From: Saprospiraceae bacterium
GTDB taxonomy: Bacteria; Bacteroidota; Bacteroidia; Chitinophagales; Saprospiraceae
DNA length: 64,000 nt
Assembly: GCA_016717145.1 (NCBI GenBank)
Contig: JADKGD010000013.1
Span: 66,898-130,897 of the forward strand
Direction: 5' to 3'
In this document: piece after piece, positions 47,686-59,623 of the stretch
Layout: every line of letters begins with the position of its first letter
Numbering within the stretch: position 1 is the first letter of the stretch
The notes under the pieces: generated by a model
What the model was told of the DNA's origin: nothing
Databases searched by the model: none
What the model saw: only the letters and a program-made list of their open reading frames with translations
Made by a program: the position numbers and the translations under genes

Positions 47686-48775
47686 CTATATACGCTTACT
47701 GGGAGGCGCAATATATGTGCCGCCATAAGCCATGGCATATAGTGCCATATACTGTCCACGCCGATCATCCGCAGGTCTGGAAACGGCATAATTTATCGCA
47801 AATGCTGGCAAAGCATCTCGAAGAAACGACATGAATACAAGTAAATATGATGGCGGAATAAAGACTAAACCACCTAATATTATCGTAAAAAACTGCACCA
47901 CTAAAATGCAGACCCAAGGATATAAAAATCCAGGTGCGCTGTAATGTTCCGTTGCGCGTATAAAAGGCAATTCGCCATCACAATGATCAAACCATTTAGT
48001 GCAAATAGGAAGCCAATTTTTCCGCACTATACCCCATTCTTTAGCCCAATATACTGGTACACTTGTAAAGAGTTGAAAAAAAGCAATAGCGTACATAGAC
48101 ACTAAAAAAATGAAAATTAAATAAGTTTTGTCCTGATACGCTGATTTACTTTTAGGGATTGAAATTTTATCTTTATCGCTGACGGGTTGTTTTTGAAATG
48201 GCAAATATACCATCAGAATAATGGCAGCTAATAAACAAGTAACGGCATCAAACAGAAATATCCACTTGAAACCGAACCACCCTGCTATCAAACCACCAAC
48301 TGCAGGCCCAATCGAAAAACCCAAATTTATGGCAAAACGCATCAGAGAATAAGATCCTAGTCCTGTTTTCCAGGTGCTGAATAGGCAGCTATAGCGACAC
48401 TATTGGCAGGCCGCAGTGCATCTGAAATGCAGGCAAATAAAAACATTACATAAAATGGCATAATAATTTGTGAAAAATCATCACCAATAGGATTGCCGCA
48501 CTACCTAACAATGAATATAATTGTATGTGATAATATCCCAATTTATCGGAGAGCTGTCTCCCATGTAAGAACCCCCAATACTGCCAATGCCATAGCTCCC
48601 ATAACCCAACCGGCAGCCGTAGTGAAAAACCAAGTCCCGTCGTGAGGTACAATGACATAAAAGTTAAGACCATGGCACCTGTCCTGTTGATCAGCATGAT
48701 CAGACTTAATAACCAAACACTGCTTGAAAGGCCGGAAAAAGAGTCTTTATAAATATGAAGAACAGATGTAAACAT
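47686..48775 (-). pseudogene. MFS transporter, broken by several frameshifts
   Basis: From the ATG at 48775: MFTSVLHIYKDSFSGLSSSVWLLSLIMLINRTGAM and then FMSLYLTTGLGFS in one frame, later MRFAINLGFSIGPAVGGLIAGWFGFKWIFLFDAVTCLLAA, a typical MFS drug-transporter helix 5-6 passage, in another. The final part (AFAINYAVSRPADDRRGQYMALYAMAYGGTYIA) is the family's late helix region. At least three indels are needed to read through, including at about 48380-48445 and 47960. It begins two bases after the recN stop, so they form one unit. The substrate cannot be told. Confidence 0.75.
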
Positions 48776-48776
48776 A

Positions 48777-50424
48777 TCAGGTTTTACCTATTAGCTCACG
48801 GGCATTGGCTTTGGCTGTTTCTGTCGGTGGATTTCCGCTAAGCATCTTGGCGATCTCAATGATCCTGTCTTCCATCTTCAATTCGCGCATAGCTGTAACT
48901 GTTCGTTCTTTCGTATCTGATTTATATACCCAAAAATGGCTTTGTGCTTTTGCAGCTATTTCTGGTGAATGTAATACAAATGACCTGGTGTTTTTTTGAG
49001 AGGTTGGATAAAATCTGACCTACTTTTTGGGCCACTTCACCGGAAACGCCGGAGTCTATTTCATCAAATATCAAAGTTGGTAAGGTAATCGCTCCTGCTA
49101 CCAGCGATTTAATACATAGTGTAAGACGCGACATCTCGCCACCGGAAGCGGTATCTTTAAGCGGAAGAAATTACTGCCTTTATTGGGTGCAAAAAGGATG
49201 CTGACATCATCAAGTCCCGAGACTTGCCCAATTCTTTTAACGGTGTTATATTGACTTTAATATAAGGGCATGTTCCATGGCAAGACTTACAAAAGATCAT
49301 GTATGTTTTGCTCAAATGGGCGATCACTTTGCTTCGCTTTTCCGTAAGCTCTTTTGCTAATTTGCGCAGTTCAGATTCTTGTTTTATACATGTGGTCTGA
49401 ATGGTTTGGATCTCATCAGTCAGATCAGCATAACCATTTAGTTTTGTTGGATACTTTTTCCACAGACAGAAGATCATCCATAGAAATGACATCATGTTTT
49501 TTTCTGGAGCCTGTTGATAAGATTGAGTCTTGTATTTGTTTGATGAATGGCTTCTTCTATCATATTCGGTGGCGTCAGCCATAAAAGATGCTTCTTTGGC
49601 AATGTCAGCCAGCTCTTCCCTCACAGAGATCAGCGACCATAGATCTCCATATATGTTTTATCAAGATATCTGATGCTGGCAATTGATTAATAAGTGCCTG
49701 CATTTGACTGATAACGGCATTTTCATCTTCTTCCAATGCCTGTGTTACGGTTGTAGTTGTTTTTTGATATCCTCAGCGGAAGTAGTTTTTTAACAAAATT
49801 TCCAGGTCTTCCTGCTCACCTTCTTCGAGATCTGCCTGATTAAACTCGTTCAGTTGAAAAGAAAGAAATTCAATTTCCTGAGTAGCATTCCTGTTTTGTC
49901 CTTAAGTTCTTCCAGTTTCATATAGACTATCTATATGTTTTAAATTGTCGCAAATAGCTATCGACCAGTATTTTATTTCCGGCGAGTGCGTCAATCATCT
50001 GAAGTTGAAAGACAGGTTTTTGGATATCAAGAATGTCAAATTGCTGATGAATGTCAATCAAAGCGTCTGTCAATATATGCAAAATATCTAAAGTAACAGG
50101 AGAGTCATTGACAAATGCGACTTTTACCACCGGAGCGATCTCACGTCTGATGATTAATTCGTCGTTATAATCCAGGCTTTCTTCCGTAAAATAATCTTGT
50201 AATTGATATTCCGAAATATCAAATGTACCTTCAACATAACACTTTTTATCCTGATCAAACAATACTTTGGTATCGGCACGTTTTCCCATAATAAGACCTA
50301 AGGCTCCAAGCAAAATCGATTTACCTGCACCGGTCTCACCAGTGATAATAGTCAGACCGTCCGGAAAAAATATTTCAAGGCGGTCAATAATGGCATAATT
50401 TTGTATTTCTATCTTTTTCAACAT
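48777..50424 (-). pseudogene. recN: DNA repair protein RecN, broken by many frameshifts
   Basis: An SMC-like ATPase of double-strand-break repair. The N-terminal frame from 50424 reads MLKKIEIQNYAIIDRLEIFF, with Walker A GETGAGKSILLGALGLIMG. The coiled-coil middle is scattered over three frames (49157-49926). The C-terminal ATPase half appears at 48922-49134 as TLIFDEIDSGVSGEVAQKVGQIL (Walker B and D-loop), and the last frame ends AKMLSGNPPTETAKANARELIGKT at 48777. At least five indels are needed. All domains are present in order at normal total length (about 550 residues), which fits base-calling errors better than decay. Confidence 0.85.
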
Positions 50425-51778
50425 ATTGGCAACAAAGGTAAAAATAATTAGTAAGAAAGTTATGTGTGCATAACAAATTGCACTTTTTGTCAAAAAAAAT
50501 AAAATGATGTGATTTTCATATCTGAAATTTGACGATTTGACCGAGGTGCGTAACCCTTGAGCAAATCGTTAAAGCAATTTTCAGTCGAAGTATTTTGTTC
50601 GTTTTGCCCTCGCTACCCCCAGGCCCCTAAAGGGGGGCTCTTCAATATTGTTCTTTGAGCGGGTGGAAAGTCCCTTTAGGGATTTAGGGTCGAGACTGGC
50701 TTTTTCTTTGCTCTTCTTACTTACCCCCGGCCCCTGAAGGATGACTGAACGGTTGCAAAGCAAATCGAATGCTAAAAAAGCATGAGATAGTGAAGGAACC
50801 GCATCCTACTGGATTGCGGCGTCTCAGATGCTTAATGTAAAGTTAGGTAAGTTCGTAGCAAACTTTGAGCAAATCGTCAAAGCAATTTTCAGTCGAAGTG
50901 TTTTGTTCGTTTTGCCTCCTCTACCCCAGCCCATAAAGAGGGCTCTTCAATATTGTTCTTTGAGCGGGTGGAAAGTCCCTTTAGGGATTTAGGGTCGAGA
51001 CTGGCTTATTATTTGCTCTTCTTACCCTGCTTGCTTCGAAGCAGGCAAGCCCCGACCCCTGAAGGATGACTGAACGGTTGCAAAGCAAATCGAATGCTAA
51101 AAAAGCATGAGATAGTGAAGGAACCGCATCCTACTGGATTGCGGCGTCTCAGATGCTAATGGAAAGTTAGGTAAGTTCTGTAGGCAAACCTTGAGCAAAT
51201 CGTTAAAAAGCAATTTTCAGTCGAAGTATTTTGTTCGTTTTGCCTCCTACCCCCTAAGGGAGGCCGTTGGGGCGTGCGCGTGGTGGTTTTTCTCCCCTCC
51301 AGGCCATAAAGGGGGCTCTTCAATATTGTTCTTCTGAGCGGGTGGAAAGTCCCTTTAGGGATTTAGGGTCGAGACTGGCTTTTTCTTTGCTCTTCTTACC
51401 CCCGACCCTGAAGGATGACTGAACGGTTGCAAAGCAAATCGAATGCTAAAAAAGCATGAGATAGTGAAGGAACCGCATCCTACTGGATTGCGGCGTCTCA
51501 GATGCTTAATGGAAAGTTAGGTAAGTTCGTAGCAACCCTTGAGCAAATCGTCAAAGCAATTTTCAGTCGAAGTATTTTGTTCGTTTTGCCCTCGCTACCC
51601 ATAGCTTGCTATGTGGTAAATTTTTTACATATAAAAATTAATAAAATATACTTTATTGTTGGTATAATTGTTATTTTTACATCATAAATACCCTAATATA
51701 TGATATATTAAGTACAATATGTTTCTTTTTATTATATTAACAATATAATTTTTTTTTTAACCTTTTAAATCAATATGT
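50425..51778. other. gene-free region occupied by tandem repeats
   Basis: 1354 bases with no supported gene between recN and the small membrane protein. The tandem repeat array at 50557-51610 fills most of it. The rest (51611-51778) is very AT-rich and would carry the promoter of the next gene. Confidence 0.7.
50557..51610. repeat. tandem repeat, three full units and one partial (308, 326 and 348 bp)
   Basis: Units begin TTGAGCAAATCG at 50557, 50865, 51191 and 51539. Each full unit contains, in order, GCAATTTTCAGTCGAAGT, AAAGTCCCTTTAGGGATTTA, GGATGACTGAACGGTTGCAA, a small hairpin ATGCT/AGCAT, and a second hairpin CCGCATCC/GGATTGCGG bracketed by GCATGAGA and TCTCAGATGC. Copies differ by one-base indels and by short insertions at one point (for example a palindrome around TGCTTCGAAGCA in unit 2, and about 40 bases in unit 3). 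Open frames across it are not conserved and look spurious. Confidence 0.85.
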
Positions 51779-52183
51779 ATGAATACCAACAAAATTTTAA
51801 TTGCTGCCTAGTCGGTGGTGTGTTTTCCTTCTTTTTTTGGCTGGTTAGTATTTGGCATCATTTTTAAAGATGCTATGAATGTTCCAATGGAGGGATTTAT
51901 GAAACCTGAATCCGAATTTGTTATGTGGGCTATGGTCGTCTCAAATTTAATGTGGGGCCTGTTAATGGCTTACATTTTTGTCCAGTGGGCCAATATTTCA
52001 ACATGGATGTCAGGGCAACAGCTGGTGCCACATTGGGATTCTTATCAGTGCTGCATATGATTTTGGCTTTTTGCCATGACAAATATGTTTACAATGTCAA
52101 GTATGCTGACAGATATTGCTGTACATACCGTGTATGTTGGTATTATGGGGGCAGTGGTAGGATGGTGGCTTAGCAGAAAGTAA
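51779..52183 (+). pseudogene. small integral membrane protein, frameshifted
   Basis: ATG at 51779 reads MNTNKILIAA, then TAG. Adding a C and later a T gives ALVGGVFSFFFGWLVFGIIF, and the frame goes on as KDAMNVPMEGFMKPESEFVMWAMVVSNLMWGLLMAYIFVQWANIST. A further indel at about 52018 leads to GATAGATLGFLISAAYDFGFF and an end in VHTVYVGIMGAVVGWWLSRK at 52183. The restored product is about 135 residues with four helices. I do not recognise the family with certainty; it resembles small DUF-type membrane proteins. A stem-loop follows it. Confidence 0.6.
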
Positions 52184-52199
52184 AAACATTATAGCATTG

Positions 52200-52229
52200 G
52201 AAGCCAGGTTTGAATACAAATCTGGCTTC
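52200..52229 (+). terminator. possible terminator after the small membrane protein gene
   Basis: GAAGCCAG pairs with CTGGCTTC, extended by GTTT/AAAT, around a short loop. It is 17 bases after the stop at 52183. The following T run is weak (ATTCGTGTTT). Confidence 0.5.
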
Positions 52230-52453
52230 ATTCGTGTTTATAAAAGGTCTTAGTTTTATTTTTGTCTTCTGACTGAATATCTATCGTTGCTATCTGGTTA
52301 ACATCATTTTTATAGGATTAATACCTACACTCTTTACCGGTATTTGTGCATCTAGCTTAAAAAATACCGATTGATGAAACACTTTTATTCATTATACTAA
52401 ACTTTATCCTATTAATATTGCTTTATATATATCTGAATATAAAACAGTATGTT

Positions 52454-53271
52454 ATGGATGATAAAGGCATAAGGCAGTATGTAATTTTTAATATCGTTTC
52501 TGTAATTTTGATGTTGACCCTCAATTTTCTGGCGGTATCCCTACCACTAAATAACAAAACTACGGGAGAATTATCAGACAAGTATATCAATTATTTTGTA
52601 CCGGCAGGATTTACATTTAGTATTTGGGGCATCATTTATACTCTGCTTATTATGTTTATGATTTTTCAGGCATACCGCTTCTATAAATCAAATATGGAAC
52701 CATGAAACTGATACTCGCCATAGGTCCATGGTTTTTATCAATAGCCTAACAAATGCGACCTGGATCATAGCATGGCATTATGAATATATTTTGGTTTCTC
52801 TATTCATTATGATGCTTTTGCTATTCAGCCTTATGAAGATATATCTGATATTGCATGATTTACGACCTCATCTTGCCATGGACCATTTTATGATTCTCGT
52901 CCCTTTCAGTGTATATTTTGCATGGATCAGCGTAGCAACTATTGCAAACGTAACAACGGTATTGGTTGCTGATGGCTGGAGTGGCTGGGGGAATTGAGCA
53001 TGAAAATTGGGCAGTCATTATGATTTGTGTGTCAAGTCTGCTGGGAATATTGGCCATCTTAATTCGACAAGATGTTATTTTTACAGCAGTTATTGTATGG
53101 GCATTATGGGGTATTTATAGTAAACAATCCATATCAACAGACGAAGCGTCTCAAATTGTCACGACTTTTGCAAAATATGGAACGACCATGCTGATGATCG
53201 ATATTTTGTTAACCGTGATCGGCAGAAGGACTTATTTTAATATGCTCAAAAATAAACAACAATTGGCATAG
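52454..53271 (+). pseudogene. TspO/MBR-like (tryptophan-rich) membrane protein, frameshifted
   Basis: Three consecutive frames read as one protein of about 270 residues: MDDKGIRQYVIFNIVSVILML...NYFVPAGFTFSIWGIIYTLLI, then FINSLTNATWIIAWHYEYI and VPFSVYFAWISVATIANVTTVLV, then WGIEHENWAVIMICVSSLLG to the end at 53271. FxPAGFTFSIWGIIY and FSVYFAWISVATIAN are typical of tryptophan-rich sensory-protein-like membrane proteins in Bacteroidota. Breaks lie near 52703 and 52990; the second looks like one extra G in a G run. Porphyrin or sterol ligands are known for TspO proper, but the function here is unknown. Confidence 0.65.
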
Positions 53272-53400
53272 ACCTTGTAATAAGGAAATGAGGTATAACT
53301 TTTTAATATAAAAGAGGCGTTTGATAATTACCCATTTTGTTGCGTTAAAGGTTTAATGTAAACTAAATGGTATGTCAGTTTACTCTTTAAAAATGAATTA

Positions 53401-53847
53401 TGATAAAAGAATTAAAATGGATTTTAGGGGTCTTTTTTTTGGGCTTTAATGATCCATGGCTGTACAACAAATGATGACCAAAATGTCGTAAAAATAAATT
53501 TTTCAAAGGTCATCGGTAATTTTAATGGATTTTCTAAACTATGTGACAAAAAACCACTGCAGCAGGATACAAGCTGCTCTTCTCCTGAAAATAATTTCTT
53601 AAAAGTGATTCTTTACGACCAAAACAATATTATTGTCCAAGATGGTAAAAATGCTTTTGGTGAAGTAAAGATGTTTTTTAAAGGATCTGAAACTGTAAAT
53701 GGAATCAGATTTCTGAAATTTGAGACCCAGGATACAATTAAACAATACCATCTCAACTTCAACGAAAATACATCCGTTCTCACGCTTGAACACAAAACCG
53801 GTTTAGATATGCTGATGAGTACATTAATATTTGAAGGAACAAAATAA
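53401..53847 (+). CDS. small lipoprotein of unknown function, frameshifted in the signal peptide
   Basis: ATG at 53401 reads MIKELKWILGVFFLGF, a good lipoprotein signal, but leaves the frame. The main frame gives ALMIHGCTTNDDQNVVKINF, with lipobox LMIHGC, and runs to 53847. One base in the GGGG or T8 tract at about 53425 would join them. The mature protein of about 125 residues is unassigned; it has two Cys near the start (KLCDKKPLQQDTSCSS) and a beta-rich end (YHLNFNENTSVLTLEHK). Confidence 0.6.
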
Positions 53848-54074
53848 AACGTACATATACTTAATGTACCCACTTTATCCTGTTTATCCTTTATTATAAC
53901 AATCTAAAAAAATTGGTAATTATATAGTTTTTTGAAGAAAAGTATTTAATAAAAGTATTTTTACACTTTATTCAGCTTTCAACACATTTTGTTGATTTCC
54001 ACATTTTTCAATTAATCTAAACACTGAGTGTAGATTATCATACCAAAATAGACATATTTAACCCATCAAAAATT

Positions 54075-54899
54075 ATGTTTGAATATATAAAAAATCATTA
54101 GAGAGAAGAAGGGCAAAAAAGGGTGACAAGAGAATATCCCGAGAGAATAGATACGTTTAATTTACATTCCTTAGGGAACATAAGGTTTGCAAATTGGGAA
54201 AACCCATTGGTACTGAATAAGGAGATCAGCGAACATCATGTTAAGTTTTTTGAAAAATTTATACAGCAAGGTGATGTTGTTATAGACATAGGCGCCAATA
54301 TTGGTCAAATGACCATTCCAATGGCTGTAGCTGCCGGTAGTTCAGGAATATGTTTTGCCTTTGACCCTAACCCACTGGTATTCAGAATCCTTGACATAAA
54401 TGCCTCATTAAATCCGGATTTGACCAATATTAAAGCATTTAATTATGCCATTACTTCCGAAGCGGCTGAATTTTATTATCATTCATCAGAAGCATCCTTC
54501 AACAATGGTGGTATATCTGAGCTTCCCACCTCCAGGCATGGTAAGTATGTTCTTCCCAATAAAATCAAAGGCATCAAGCTGGAAGATTTTCTTTCAACAC
54601 ATTACCCCGATGCCCTTCAGCGAATTAAACTCATAAAGATAGATACGGAAGGATATGATAAAGAAATAGCAAAGTCTATTGTTGACATCCTAAAGAAATA
54701 TCGTCCTGTGCTGATATCAGAATGTTTTGGAAAATTATCGGATGCTGACAAATTTGATTACTTTGATTTCCTGAGTGATCTGGGATATTCGCTTTACTTT
54801 TTTGATGATTTTATTGATGATACAATCATCTTACCTATCGTAAAACGTCAGGATATGCTTAAATGGAAACACTTTGATTTTTATGCGTTACCTTCTTAA
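54075..54899 (+). CDS. FkbM family methyltransferase, in-frame TAG at codon 9
   Basis: The SAM-dependent methyltransferase core is intact: DVVIDIGANIGQMTIPMAVAAG (motif I), FAFDPNPLVFRIL, then IKLIKIDTEGYDKEIAKSI, the family's IDxEGxE-like motif, and VLISECFG. ATG at 54075 reads MFEYIKNH, then TAG, then REEGQKRVTREYPERIDTF in the same frame. Since the sequence after TAG continues sensibly and a Tyr codon differs by one base, I read it as one gene with an error or nonsense mutation; otherwise it starts with GTG at 54123 (258 residues). FkbM enzymes O-methylate sugars or polyketides. Confidence 0.82.
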
Positions 54900-55060
54900 A
54901 ATGACTTGATTTTTGAAAATTTTCAGGACAGATTAATATTTTTGTACCTATACAAATCATTTTGCAACATTAATTGTTAAAAAATTTGATTGCTAAGTTT
55001 ATATGCTATATTTTTAAGACTTATTGTCAATCATACAATATCAAATTATATAACATCTTA

Positions 55061-58000
55061 ATGCCGACAAATATGCGTTTATTCATTTTACCGCTTTGTT
55101 CTTGAGTATCTCTTCGTTTACTGTGGCTCAGATCACACTAAATCCAACGGGTGCCGCTGCTGAAGACGCAGCAACGCTGACATTTGATGCCAGTCTCGGA
55201 AATAAAGAATTGTTGGGTGCTACCAAGGTCTATATGCATCATGGCGTTGTCACTGACAATATAAGTGGTATACAATGGAAATATGTCAAAGGAAATTGGG
55301 GCAAGGATGATGGCATAGGTGAAATGACTAAAGTCTCCGGTGAAGCCAATAAATGGCAGATTACTTTCAACCCAAATATAAGGGCATATTTTGGTGTTCC
55401 TGCCGGCACAAATATCTTTAGAATTTCATGTGTGTTCAGGAATGTTGACGGAACGAAAAAAGGAACCCTTAACCAAGGTGATTATGGATGGGGCTCTGTC
55501 GCTTCTAATGGTGACATCTACATTAATCTTAATAATGATAATTACATTGGATTTAAGAGCCCTGCCGGTGATGAAGGATTTTTTGAACAAGGTCAGGAAA
55601 TATCCATTCAGGGCGAAGCATCATCAGCTGTATCCAACATGAAGTTATGGCTCGACGAAGGTGCCGGCTATGTCGAAAAGGTTGCAGTTACTACCGGCAC
55701 AACCATTGATTATAGTTATGTGCCTTCTAATTCACTAAACCTTGGTATAAAACTTACTGCTATTGTAAATGGTGTAAACCTGAGACAACTAAGAAATACA
55801 ACATTATCATTAAAAAAGCACCCATTGTTGCACCACTTCCTGTGGGTTTGACATCAGGTGTAAATTATGATGCTGCTGACCCCACAAAAGTGACATTGGT
55901 ATTATTGGCTCCTTTTAAGGAGTTTGTCTATGCTGTAGGCGATTTTTCTGACTGGAAGGTGGCTGAAGGAAACCAGATGAAACGCACACCCGATGGTGAA
56001 TATTACTGGATAGTTTTGAATGGTCTGACACCTCAAAAACAATACGTGTATCAATACTGGATTGATGGCAAACTAAAAATAGCTGATCCATATACTGAAC
56101 AGGTAGCAGACCCATGGAATGATAAATATATCGAACCATCTGTTTTTCCAGACATCCCAACATACGACAGAACGGACTATGGCATTGCTTCAGTGCTGAA
56201 GACCGGTCAGGTGCCTTACAACTGGTCAGCATCGGAAGCATCATGGATTAAGCCTGATGTAAATCATATCGTTGCTTATGAATTGCATTTAAGAGATTTT
56301 CTAAAGTCTCATTCGTTAAAAGACCTTGCTGATACAATTGATTATGTAAAAGACTTGGTATAAATGCTATTGAACTAATGCCTCTGAGCGAGTTTGAAGG
56401 AAATGACTCCTGGGGATATAATCCGTCTTTTTATTTTGCTCCCGACAAATATTACGGTACTAAAGATGATCTGAAATACTTTATTGAAATCGCGCACCAA
56501 AATGGTCTGGCTGTCATCCTTGACATGGTGCTAAACCATTCATTTGGTCAAAGTCCAATGGTTCAGATGTACTTTGACGGTGGCAAACCGGCAGCAAATA
56601 ATCCATGGTATAATCGCGAATATGTAGGTCAATACCAATGGGGTTATGACTTCAATCATGAGAGTCAATATACTAAAAACTTTATTGATAACGTCAATAC
56701 ATATTGGGTTAAGGAATTTCACTTTGATGGCTTTAGATTTGATTTTACAAAAGGATTTACAAATTATGCGCCCGGTGGAAGTGTAGATGGTTTTGACCAA
56801 TCCCGCATCAACATCCTAAAAAGAATGGCTGATAAGATATGGCAATTTAATCCTAAAACATATATCATTCTGGAGCATTGGAGCCCCGATGCTGAAGAAA
56901 CACAACTCGGCAACTACGGGATGAAAATGTGGCGGAATAAAAGTTACGATTTTGTACCGGCCACTGTAGGCAATCCTACGGGTGGTTTTGCAAATACTGA
57001 TGCTACTTCCCATATTACCTTGTACAATAGTCACGATGAAAGGCGTATTGCAGAGCATTGCCTTACAGAAGGCAGATCCAGTGGAAGCTACAATATAAAA
57101 GATTCATTGATCATGTATGAAAGGGTCAAAATGGCAGCAGCATTTTTTTTCCTGCAGCCCGGGCCAAAAATGATGTGGCAATTTGATGAATTAGGTTATG
57201 ATATTGACATTAATTTTAATGGACGAATCGGCCGCAAACCTTACGCATGGGGAGGAGGCAGTCTTAATTATTATAACAGCAGCTTGAGACAAAATATTTA
57301 TAAAACATACCAGGGCATTCTGAATGTAAGAAATATAATCGGGCCAGCACTGCTTAAATCATCTCAAAAGAGTCATCAGCACACCGGAGACACCAGGAGA
57401 CTGAGTTATAATACTACAGGTATAGACCTTGTCGTAATAGGGAATTATGCTTTGATATCAAAGTCTGTTGACCCTAAGTTTTCGCAGCAAGGAAAATGGT
57501 ACAACTACTTCTCGGGAGACTCCATAGATGTCACAAATGTGTCTGCCCAGATAACCCTAAAACCCGGCGAGTGGCATATATATACGACCAAAAGGCTGGC
57601 AGAAGGACAAGCTGACGTTGTAGGTTTATATGATAATCCAGTCACAATTAGCCCAAATCCGTTTAAAGGGTCTGATCTGATCAAAATCAGATTTGATGCT
57701 ACAAAGGCCAGTCCAGGCAATACTGCTGGTCTCGTAGGTGCTTCCAAAGTATACATGCATTCCGGTGTCATCCTGAGCTCTGCAAATAATAACGTCCTGA
57801 CAAATATTGTGGGTAATAATACAGATGACGGAATAGGACTTATGACCCAAAGTTGCAGATAATTTATGGGAATATCCATAACTCCCGCCCAGTATTATAA
57901 TATCGCACAAGGCAAAGAGATTAATAAAATAGGCATGTATTTCAGGGATGGCAGTAATGTAAATAAAGGCTTTGGTTTCAGAAATTCCATTCTCTATTTT

Positions 58001-58683
58001 GATGTACAATCCGATCAACCATTTGTAACTATTTCGCCCGCTAATTTTAATGCCGATACAGAAATAACTGTCACATTTAATGCGAATCAAGGAAATAAAG
58101 AATTGACCGATGCTTCTAAAATATACTTCCATAGTGGTGTAGGAGTGGTGAATACAGCATCACCTGAAGGTTCAGCATGGAATAAAGTAGTAGGCAATTG
58201 GGGTCAGGATGACGGTAAAGGTCTGATGACCAAAGTCCCCGGACAATCTGATAAATGGCAGATTAAATTAATACCAAGGGCGTACTATGGGCTTACGGGG
58301 GCTGAATTTCCGTATTGGATCGCTGCAGTATTCCGTAGTGCAGATGGAGGCATAAGGGCACCGGAACACCTGGTGCTTTTGACAATGGTTTTATAGCTAA
58401 TAATCTGGACTTCTTTTTGAAGAATGGGGGAACTGTGGCATCGGAAGATATCGATGTCCAGGGTTTTATGGTCTACCCTAACCCAACTTCAGGCGAAATA
58501 CAATTTAAAGGAATTAGCGGGACTTTTAAATTGCAATTATTTACCTTACATGGACAAAATATCTATGGATGTAAAGTAACAAATGATTCGCGCATTAATG
58601 TACAGCATCTAAGCCCTGGGGTGTACATTTACAACATTACACAAAATGATAAAATTTATGCTGGTAAATTGGTGGTACAATAA
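55061..58683 (+). CDS. secreted GH13 alpha-amylase-family protein with repeat domains and T9SS type A sorting domain, frameshifted
   Basis: One gene of about 1200 codons broken by at least five indels (about 55075, 55818, 56358, two near 57858, 58358). Order: signal peptide ending FTVAQ; a domain with GATKVYMHHGVV and GEMTKVSGEANKWQI; a CBM48-like domain (YAVGDFSDWKV); the GH13 barrel with WGYNPSFYFAPDKYYGT, VILDMVLNHS, FDGFRFDFTKG (nucleophile Asp, codon at 56741), IILEHWSPD (acid/base Glu) and LYNSHDERR (third Asp); two more copies of the first domain (GASKVYMHSGVI, DASKIYFHSGVG); and a sorting domain (GFMVYPNPTSGEIQFKG...KIYAGKLVVQ). It should cleave alpha-glucans such as starch or glycogen at the cell surface. 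Confidence 0.88.
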
Positions 58684-58834
58684 ATTTATTAAATTGCCAC
58701 GGGTTCAAACCCTTGGCTACCCAAATTTAACCCCTACAGGTGCAGTACCTGAGTTTTGACAAATCAAATTACTGATGTCCTAAGGCATTTAGAATTGAAA
58801 TTAAGGTGATTAATCCATGTTTGAATTAAATAAA

Positions 58835-58863
58835 TTGTAGTCGTCTGAAAAATAATATCTTTG
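58835..58863 (+). promoter_or_regulatory. complete Bacteroidota promoter of the DedA gene
   Basis: TTG at 58835-58837 and TATCTTTG at 58856-58863 with 18 bases between them, matching the TTG / TAnnTTTG two-box consensus. The ATG follows 27 bases downstream at 58891. It argues against the longer open frame starting at 58861. Confidence 0.65.
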
Positions 58864-58890
58864 TGGCCAAATTTTAAGTTATTAAGTGAC

Positions 58891-59567
58891 ATGACAGATA
58901 TTATTACCACATTCATTGATTATTTATTGCACCTTGATGATCATTTGTTTTTAATGATTCAGCAATATGGGTTTTGGATATATGCCATTTTATTTCTCAT
59001 TATTTTTGTCGAAACGGGACTTGTAGTAATGCCATTGTTACCAGGCGATTCATTATTATTTGCTGCGGGCACTTTTTGTGCAGGTGTCATTAATGAAGCA
59101 GGAGAAAAAGCAGAATTAAATTTAATCCTTGTGTTGTTATTGTTGAGTGTAGCAGCCATTGCCGGCGACACACTCAATTATTATTTTGGTAAAACAATAG
59201 GTTTAAAGGTACTTTCCTGGCGGATTAAAGGGCGCCACATTGTAAACCAGAAATATATTGAACAGACACAAACATTTTTTCAGAAACACGGGTCAAAAAC
59301 CATCATTATAGCCCGATTTGTACCCATTGTGCGGACCTTTGCACCTTTTGTTGCCGGTATTGGCAATATGAGATATGCTACATTTATCAGATATAATGTT
59401 GTCGGTGGTTTACTTTGGGTATTTGGTCTGACACTTATGGGATATTTTTTGGCAATCTTCCCTTTGTGCAAAAGAATTTTGAATTAGTTATTTTAGCATT
59501 ATTTGGTGTCTCATTGCTGCCTATGATCATTGAAATATTAAGGGCAAAAGTACTCGTGAAGCGGTAA
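58891..59567 (+). CDS. DedA family (VTT domain) membrane protein, C-terminus frameshifted
   Basis: Start MTDIITTFIDYLLHLDDHLF. DedA features: FLIIFVETGLVVMPLLPGDSLLFAAG, AIAGDTLNYYFGKTIG, FFQKHGSKTIIIARFVPIVRTFAPFVAGIGNMRYATFIRYNVVGG and LMGYF. At about 59448 the frame slips; adding one base continues it as GNLPFVQKNFELVILALFGVSLLPMIIEILRAKVLVKR to 59567. The total of about 225 residues is normal. DedA proteins are lipid (undecaprenyl-phosphate or phospholipid) flippases or transporters of the inner membrane. Confidence 0.9.
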
Positions 59568-59623
59568 AATAATAAGCTTTGTGCTCATGTATTTTGAACT
59601 AAACATTGCTTAGCTAATTATCT

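Noticed and set aside
50581..50763. 60-residue ORF in the tandem repeat
   Set aside because: It is not conserved between repeat units because of frame-changing differences, and its composition is that of non-coding repeat DNA.
54075..54125. Stop-codon recoding (alternative genetic code or pyrrolysine) at the FkbM TAG
   Set aside because: TAG and TGA act as normal stops elsewhere in the window (for example TGA ends nfu and recN), and no supporting tRNA was seen.
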